A DNA stretch of 12,630 nt from Ettlia oleoabundans (Eukaryota > Chlorophyta > Chlorophyceae > Chlamydomonadales), in assembly GCA_019693395.1 (NCBI GenBank), contig JAAMXP010002155.1:1-12630 (forward strand), written 5' to 3'. Within the stretch, counting starts at the first letter, position 1; every line of letters begins with the position of its first letter. The position numbers were made by a program, and so were the translations under genes. The notes beneath the pieces were generated by a model. The model was not told where the DNA came from. It saw only the letters and a program-made list of their open reading frames with translations, and made no database searches. This document shows, piece by piece, positions 6,901 through 12,630 of the stretch.

Positions 6901-9900
6901 ACCCACCTGCTATCGTCTTGCGCATGTTCATGGGCACAATGTCTCCCTCGTAGTTAGCGGCAGCAGTGCCGCCACGACCCATCTGCAACAGGTGGTGGGC
7001 AGAGTAAATTTGTTGTAGATTGGGTGGGATGGCGGGCAATGGAGTGATGGTAAACAGGGAGAGAAAAGAAGCACGGGCCGCGCGGCGACGGCTAAGCATA
7101 CCACACACAACAATAAGGGCATAGGCAGCTGTCCCACACCTTCTCCTTATGTATTTTCTCCAGCGCCTCAAACACCTGCGCTTCACCAATGCGCGGCTGT
7201 TGCTGTCGCACAGCTAGGATGGCTGCAGGCAGGAACCAGAAGGGGGTGAACGGAGATCAGATCAGCATAAATGCCACATTAGAGCGTCCTGCTGCACGTG
7301 TGATGCAGAAGCAGCATCGGTGGCAGCACAAGTGCACAAAAATCGCTGCATGGGCGAGCAGGGCATTTGAAGCAGGGCACGCACAGCTCTGCACGCCATG
7401 CCCTGAGCCCTTGCCACCTTCAGGACAATGCACGACACCTCAGCAATACCGATGCAGATGCCCCCACCTACCCCCACCCCACTTCCCCATCCCTGCTTGA
7501 TCACCCAACACGCCATCCCACCCACCCGACTGGTTCATGAGGTTCATGAGCTCGGCGCCAGTAAAGCCAGCAGTAGCACGCGCGACCTTGTAGAAATCTG
7601 CGGTACAGGAGCAGTGCCATAGGAGAATACAATGATCATGGGCCGGCGACATAGCGGCATAGAAACAGTGACATTGGACTGCAGCAAGTGCAAACAGCTG
7701 GCCAAAAGTGGTGCAGAAGTTGTGCTGCAGAAAGCTAGGCAAGTAATCATGGGCTGGCGCAAAACACTGTCTCGGAACAGGCCGCAAAGTAGCGGGAGTG
7801 CGAGAAGGTTGCAGCGTGACTGAAGAGGGATACAACAGGAACAATGTTATGGGAAGCAGGCTGAACCGGCTTAGCGGGCTCAGCAAACCGGTGCTCTCAC
7901 CCAGGTTAGGGTCCACCTTCTTGTCACGTGCATGAACCTTGAGGATGCCCACACGCCCCTGCGAGGAGCGCACGCAGGTACGCATTCAATTTCAAAGTGC
8001 CAACAGGTTGTAGGTGGGAGGCAGATACAAGAAAAGTGAGAGACAGGAAAGGCAGCAGGGGATGAAGCATGGCACAGCAGCAGAAGGCAGCGCACCCAGC
8101 CGCCCAGAAGTACCAAGGCACACACCTTGGTGGTGTCCACCCACCCACCCACCCACCACAACACGCAGCAAGCAGCGGCAAGTGATTGTCCCGCACACAA
8201 TGCCCCGCAAGCAGACGATACCAGCATTAGCGGCTCACTCACATCCACGTTTGGCAGCGGCATGTGCACGATGCGGTCAAAGCGGCCGGGACGGGTCAGA
8301 GCCTGGAAAGGGAGAGGTAGATAGACTCTTAACAGGGGTGGTGGCAAGGTGAGCGGGCGGCGCAGGCCATTACTCAGCAGCAATGGGCTTGACAAGCCCT
8401 GTAGTCCCGGTCTCGACTGGCACAGAACATGGAAAACTGCTGGCATTGAACCAGGCAACCTAGTCGAAGTAGCATAGCCTGCCTGCACCCTGCGCTCTGC
8501 CGAATCACGTCCCGCTCCCTCCCCCTCCCCCACCCCAGCACCCCAGCACCAGCATTGATGCACCATCGCCACCACCACCACCAGCCGGCACGCAAGCTTG
8601 CAAGTCATCATCACAAAGCCAACACAAAGCCTACCCCACCTGGTCAAGCGCTGAGGGCCTGTTGGTGGCTGCCATAACCACGATGCCCGTGTTGTCCTCA
8701 AATCCATCCATCTCTGCACAGCAGTGAGTTTGGAACCAAAGGAAAGTTAAAGAAAACACATGCAGGCGAGCAGGGGTTGGTCCATGAGCGGGGCTGTGGC
8801 AAAGGTTAGCCCACCAACCACCCCTCCATGCACACACCTGTGAGTAGCTGGTTGATGGTGTGCACATTTTCGTCGCCGCCACCACCGCTGTAGGAGCGCG
8901 CCTGGCCGATGCCGTCAAACTCATCGATGAACAGGATGCATGGCGCCTGGGTGCGAGAAAGTGAGATGGGTAGGGAGGGAGGGAGGTGGGCAATGCGGGT
9001 GTGTGGGCATGAATTGGTAGCGCGGCTATCAGCTGGCTGAGAAAGGAAGTGTAGGCGTGACTGGGTGGGTGAGTTTGTGCAGGAGGTTGCAGCATCCTGG
9101 TCCTGGTAGCACGAGAGCACTTGCGTGCGAGGGCTTGCATTGAAAGAGCAGGAAAACGGCTGCCGCGCTGCAACGAGCTGCCATCGTATCTTGCCATCCC
9201 ATCGAAGGCTCAGCGGCAGCTTCAGCGGCAGCAGCCTGGTGCTGGCCGCATGCCAATACAACAGACCAGCGTTAGGCTGTGGCCAACAAAGCGGGCAGAG
9301 CTGGCAGCGCGGCTTGGCTGCTGTTCATTGTCTGGTGCAACGTGACTTCTGCTGTTTGACTATTAGCTGCCTGCTCACATTAGCGCGGGCCTGCTTGAAG
9401 ATGTCTCTCACTCTCGATGCGCCAACACCAACAAACATCTCCATGAACTCAGTGCCAGCTGCGGGGGTGGAGGAGCAGGTGGATACAAGAGAACACAGGG
9501 TTAAATATACGAAAGCAAGCTACAAAAGAAATGCATGGAGAGAGAGGAGCCTGGCAGTAACGGGTTAAGGGTTGTTGGCGGCGGATGGAACGAGGTGTGA
9601 GCCACCCAAGGGTGGCGATGAGGTGATGATCACAACTGCAGGCCTGCCAGTGTTGGAGTCGCGGTGCCTGCTGAAGGGAAAACTGCATGTTGTCGCGCGA
9701 AACCGACCAGCACAGCCTTGTCAGCAGAAGAACAGTGCGCAGCAGCAGGCGTCCACCAGAACATCAGTGCACACCAGCAATAGTTCTCACCAATGGAGAA
9801 GAAGGGCACGCCGGCCTCTCCCGCCACAGCCTTGGCCAGCAGCGTCTTGCCCGTGCCTGAAGGAAACACATACGTGAAACATGCAGCGGTGTTGGGGGAC

Positions 9901-12534
9901 AGATGAACCGGGCAAGGGCACGGTCTATTGAACAGGGCGAGGCTGGCCTGCAGCCCCACGCACGCCCCCCCCCCCACACACACACCACCACCACCACAAC
10001 ACACACACACACCACCTTCCACCACACACCCACACACACACTCCCCTCGATTGACAGCCTTCAGCATTCTGCCAGGCTGCCCACCTTATGAGCCAGCACC
10101 TGCACAGCACCCTGTTTGCCCCGGAACCCATCTTGCAGCCCACAAGCGAGACAGGTACTGCACCTTCTCACCCAAAATGCCATGCCCCACCATGCAACCA
10201 CTACCCACCAAGCAAATTCCAGCACGTCCCTGCCAACAGACACGCTAACCAGCAGCCAGCCATCCCAGCACCCACCTGGAGGTCCAACCAGCAGCACACC
10301 AGCAGGGGAGCGTGCACCCAGGGAGAGGAAGCGGTTGGGGTCACGCAGGAATTGCACAATCTCCATGATCTCCTCCTTGACCTGCGGGATTGGTGCAAGG
10401 TTTGACCAAGGTCAAGAAGGACAAAAATTCTACAAAGCATGGCACCTTTGCAGATCAGGCCGTCAAGTCCTTTTCTCAAAGCAGTAAAAGAACTTAAAGA
10501 AAACGCTAGCAACTCGCCAATAGCCACAAACAGCTGCAGGCTGCAAATTGCTTGATTGGCAGCATGCCGCCAGCATGACAGGCGACAGAGGTGTGATTGC
10601 GTCAGTGGGACGCAACGTCAACGCACCCAACTTTCTGCAACGGCCAGCCATCAGCACCCACCTGGTCAATGCCGGCAATGTCCTTGAACGAAAACTGGGC
10701 GTCCTTGGCCTGCAGGACCGAACAACGGGTGAGAAAGCAGTGCGAACGTTCACACGGCAACACAACAAGAACAGTGCAATGACTAGAAGGGGGCGTCATA
10801 TCTTGATGCAGAGCAGCTGGCGACACGGAGCACCAATGGTTGGCGCTAACGAGCATCAATGCAGTGTCGGCCCGCTCGGGAGCGCGCAACCCAGCTTACG
10901 CGATCCCTGCTGCAGTCCCTGCTGCCCACCCAACCACCGACCCCAGCTCCACCCACCTTGACCATCTCCAGGTTTGCGCCGCCAAAGATGCGGTCCCGCT
11001 GCTTCTTCTGGCCCAGCCTGCAGGCAGCAACAGCCAGCCGCAACAGCAGCATCAGCACAGCGCATTGCGAGCCATCGGGCCACCTGCTGGCAAATGCAGG
11101 CACCCAACGACAGCTGCTGCCTGAGCCAATTTGATGCACATCTTGCCCCTTGCCCCACACTCACTAGCAGCCGCACAAATAGCTACATAGTATGGCTTTC
11201 CCTGTGCTACCACTGCTATCTACCGACTACATGGCAGGACCTGCCTTCGCGACTCGCCGGCATGCTTGCGATCACCTCACAAACAAGAACCCAGAGACCA
11301 CCACTCCCAACCAAGCCAGATATCACCTGAAGGCAAACTTGATGAGCATGAAGGAGAAAGCGATGGGGAAAACGAGGCGGGACAGGGCGTGCAGCATGGG
11401 CATCACAGGGTTGGGCTTGTGGTCCTCGATGAACACGCTGCGGCACAGGTGAGGGTGGGCGGGCAGTACAAATCATGCAAGGGCAGTACAAATACTCCGA
11501 AGGAGCGAACATACCAAGGTCTGTTGCGCGCAGTGATTGGGAAAGGCTTTCATCGTGGTGTGGCATAAATGTGCGGCGCGTGCGGAAGAACGAAGCAGGC
11601 CGCAGATGAACTGCTGGAGGGCTGCAAAGAACAGCGACCATGCACTGCTTGCCATGACTTCATCCACCGTATAGTGACGCTTACAGACGGGTTCAAGCAG
11701 CCAAGGGGCAGCTGGGCAACATGGTCAACGACAGCTGTCAACCCAATCATAGCGGGAACGTGCTCACCCGTGCTCCACCAGGTGGTCAAACAGCTCGGGG
11801 TCAAACGGCAGCCCCACCTTCTCTGCAGGTATTGGAAAGAGTAAAGCAGCAGGGCGAGAGCTGTAAATTACGGCTAAGAGGCGCAACCACCTGGCTGCCT
11901 GACTTTTCCCATCACCTGCCTCGCACCCGGCCAGTCTGCTTGCCATCCCAGCTGCCTGTCAGATGCTGCAGGGGTGGTCTGCTGGGCACTGCTGGCTGCC
12001 AGTCCCATCCGCCTGTTGACGGCCACTTGCCCATCATGCAGGACACAACAATAACAACCAGCAAGCAAAACAACAACAACAGCAGCCATCACCTGTGCGG
12101 GCTCCCCCAGGTGCTGTGGCCTTTGTGGTGACAACCACGGAGCGGCGGTCGTCGGTGTACCGCACCTGTGACACAGGCAGTACGAGCAGAGCGGAGTAGG
12201 TGCACGTGTCAAAGTGTGTCCGAACTGTGCAGACTTTTAAGAAGGAAAGGTTTAGCGACAAACGATCTCAGTAGAGCTGGGCTGCAAAGAGCGCGGGCAG
12301 AGCTGCTACCACTAGCAACAGGTACCCTGCACCGAGCCAGCAGGCACAACAGAACAGGCACCCAACTAGAAGTGGCATGGACTCATTTGGACCACCTCAA
12401 CCCGCACTTCTAAACCCCACAACCAAAGCAAGCAACCACGACTCTATTTGCATTTGCGCACCTTCTCCACCTTCCTCTCCCGCACCAGGTTCCAGAACTG
12501 GGTGTAAGTCATCTCACGCAGCTTATCCGGGCGC
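3395..12534 (-). CDS. FtsH-like membrane AAA+ protein with inactive protease site (FTSHi type), 26 exons, 5' partial
   Basis: Joining 26 minus-strand exons at GT–AG sites, with reading phase kept at every junction, gives 695 residues ending at TAG (3395–3397). Exon coordinates are given in the four domain entries below. Exons are 47–246 bases and introns 124–543 bases. Motifs seen are [21 protein letters not shown] and RPGRFDR, followed by an M41-like region. Family knowledge: FtsH proteins are hexameric membrane ATPases that unfold and degrade proteins. FTSHi members of plastids keep the ATPase but lose the zinc site, and several act in the inner-envelope import motor. Here the ATPase residues are all present and the zinc ligands are lost, so I infer an ATP-driven unfoldase or structural subunit in the plastid. 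The transit peptide and first membrane helix must lie beyond the right edge. The paralogue is not resolved. Introns over 300 bases hold only simple repeats or nothing recognisable. Confidence 0.93.
3908..4450 (-). other. Longest intron (543 bases) of the FtsH-like gene
   Basis: Donor GTGCGT follows exon 24, and acceptor TTGTGTAG precedes exon 25. The intron is less biased in base content than the others. If it were retained, exon 24 would read on in frame to a TAA at about 4281 and replace the whole C-terminal extension. It contains a repeated CTAGTAGT (about 4041 and 4061). I recognise no RNA gene or other gene inside it. Confidence 0.6.
4451..6982 (-). other. Peptidase-M41-like domain with destroyed zinc site (exons 16–24)
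   Basis: Exons are 6907–6982, 6458–6519, 6158–6211, 5940–5993, 5648–5731, 5379–5425, 5096–5155, 4728–4788 and 4451–4586 (residues 377–587). The domain follows the M41 fold order almost without gaps: [73 protein letters not shown] and [16 protein letters not shown]. The HExxH motif is YEASR (residues 403–407, bases 6503–6517): both His ligands are lost and the Glu is kept. The Asp that gives the third ligand, in the TTGAxxD region, is His 484. It cannot bind zinc in the normal way. For exon 19 I chose the acceptor at 5993/5994 because it restores the family spacing; another in-frame acceptor exists at 6026/6027. Confidence 0.9.
8140..8154 (-). repeat. Four-tract G-quadruplex motif (GGGT)n in an intron
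   Basis: On the minus (sense) strand this reads GGGTGGGTGGGTGGG: four G3 tracts with single-base loops. It lies in the intron between exons 12 and 13 (7959–8242). Motifs of this form are known to fold into very stable parallel quadruplexes in vitro; folding here is inferred. Confidence 0.75.
8517..8544 (-). repeat. Five-tract G-run cluster in an intron
   Basis: The plus strand has C runs of 3, 5, 5, 4 and 4 split by T, T, A and AGCA. The sense strand of the FtsH-like gene thus has five G runs with short loops, in the intron between exons 11 and 12 (8303–8639). Confidence 0.7.
8968..8983 (+). repeat. Quadruplex motif on the template strand
   Basis: GGGTAGGGAGGGAGGG lies on the plus strand, antisense to the FtsH-like gene, within the intron between exons 9 and 10 (8947–9378). 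Further GG and GGG runs follow to 8990. Confidence 0.7.
9962..10041. repeat. C-run and (CA)n/(CCA)n simple repeat
   Basis: A run of about a dozen C is followed by alternating CA, CCA and CACC units. It lies in the intron between exons 7 and 8 (9857–10275), so the pre-mRNA carries the G/T-rich complement. It is a likely length-variable microsatellite. Confidence 0.85.
10957..12534 (-). other. N-terminal soluble domain and membrane helix of the FtsH-like protein (exons 1–5 seen)
   Basis: Exons are 12462–12534, 12093–12165, 11768–11822, 11327–11437 and 10957–11017 (residues 1–124, numbered from the first complete codon visible). [18 protein letters not shown] followed by [11 protein letters not shown] resembles the start of the FtsH extracellular domain, where a Y-x-x-F motif precedes short beta strands. 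[20 protein letters not shown] matches the usual end of that domain. Residues 82–103 (bases 11329–11394), with the core [16 protein letters not shown], form the membrane helix that joins it to the ATPase, as in plastid FtsH proteins. The first exon starts inside a codon (phase 1), so coding sequence continues upstream outside the window. Confidence 0.85.
11461..11493. repeat. Short direct repeat, GGGCAGTACAAAT twice
   Basis: Two perfect 13-base copies start at 11461 and 11481, 20 bases apart, in the intron between exons 3 and 4. This looks like a small local duplication. Confidence 0.8.
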
Positions 12535-12630
12535 CTGCGGTACACACCAGGCAGGTACAGTCAGCGGTGTCAGGCTGGTGGGCATGCTGGCAGGCAAGAA
12601 GGCAGGCGGGCGGGCAGCAAGCGTGGGGGC
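12535..12630 (-). other. Partial intron at the right edge
   Basis: Upstream of exon 1 the minus strand ends in TGTACCGCAG, a normal acceptor. The rest is C/T-rich on the sense strand and carries GGCAGGC/GGGC-type simple repeats on the plus strand (about 12587–12616). No coding match is seen, so the previous exon lies outside the window. Confidence 0.6.

Larger units (their letters stand above)
7140..10709 (-). other. AAA+ ATPase core of the FtsH-like protein (exons 6–15)
   Basis: Exons are 10662–10709, 10276–10381, 9791–9856, 9379–9458, 8838–8946, 8640–8713, 8243–8302, 7901–7958, 7526–7597 and 7140–7222 (residues 125–376). [10 protein letters not shown] is the FtsH entry motif. Walker A GPPGTGKT is at 173–180 and is interrupted by an intron after GPP. 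The pore loop FVG is at 206–208. Walker B ILFIDEFD is at 228–235. Sensor-1 Asn is 278. The second region of homology ends in TRPGRFDR, with arginine fingers at 289 and 292. [16 protein letters not shown] is the usual helical-lid motif. Every residue needed for ATP hydrolysis is present. A small oddity is DENVHT where active FtsH usually has DEREQT, so the family's Arg-Glu pair is lost. Confidence 0.92.

Noticed and set aside
8385..8402. Inverted repeat GGGCTTGACAAGCCC as a possible RNA element
   Set aside because: A single short hairpin within an intron, with no further conserved structure around it; too weak to call.
7880..8719. Minus-strand open frame of 279 codons
   Set aside because: It only touches real exons (8243–8302 and the neighbours) and is otherwise intron sequence, rich in Leu, Cys and Trp from G/T-rich DNA.
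9121..9568. Plus-strand open frame of 147 codons antisense to the FtsH-like gene
   Set aside because: It spans exon 9 and parts of two introns on the opposite strand, has no family match and is explained by low stop frequency.

Overview
The window reads as nuclear DNA of a green alga (Chlorophyta). It is GC-rich. Its one clear gene is cut into very short exons by GT–AG introns that mostly end in TGCAG, and the product belongs to a plastid-type FtsH family. The exact lineage cannot be fixed from the sequence.

Positions 3395–12534, minus strand, hold one recognisable gene. Twenty-six phase-consistent exons encode 695 residues of an FtsH-like membrane AAA+ protein, and the 5' end lies beyond the right edge. 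In order the product has the N-terminal soluble FtsH domain, one membrane helix, a complete AAA+ ATPase core, a peptidase-M41-like domain and a C-terminal extension. All ATPase motifs are intact, but the zinc-protease signature is destroyed (YEASR in place of HExxH, and the third ligand Asp is now His). It is therefore best described as an FTSHi-type inactive protease. In land plants, FTSHi proteins are plastid-envelope AAA+ subunits, several of them in a protein-import motor. Which paralogue this is cannot be decided here.

Positions 2720–3394 hold the 3' flank of that gene, AT-richer and with no recognised gene. Next to it (2695–2736) lie a short telomere-like CCCTAAA tract containing a plant telo-box and a TATATA element.

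Positions about 720–2620 contain no gene I recognise. They do carry several coding-like patches on the minus strand, including a four-exon chain at 780–1652 with consistent phases, so an unidentified minus-strand gene may lie here. Positions 1–720 show the opposite base bias (G/T-rich on the plus strand), which may be the 3' part of a convergent plus-strand gene.

The introns of the FtsH-like gene are strongly G/T-rich on the sense strand and contain simple repeats and several textbook G-quadruplex motifs. I found no rRNA or tRNA gene, CRISPR array, intact mobile element or obvious multi-gene system.
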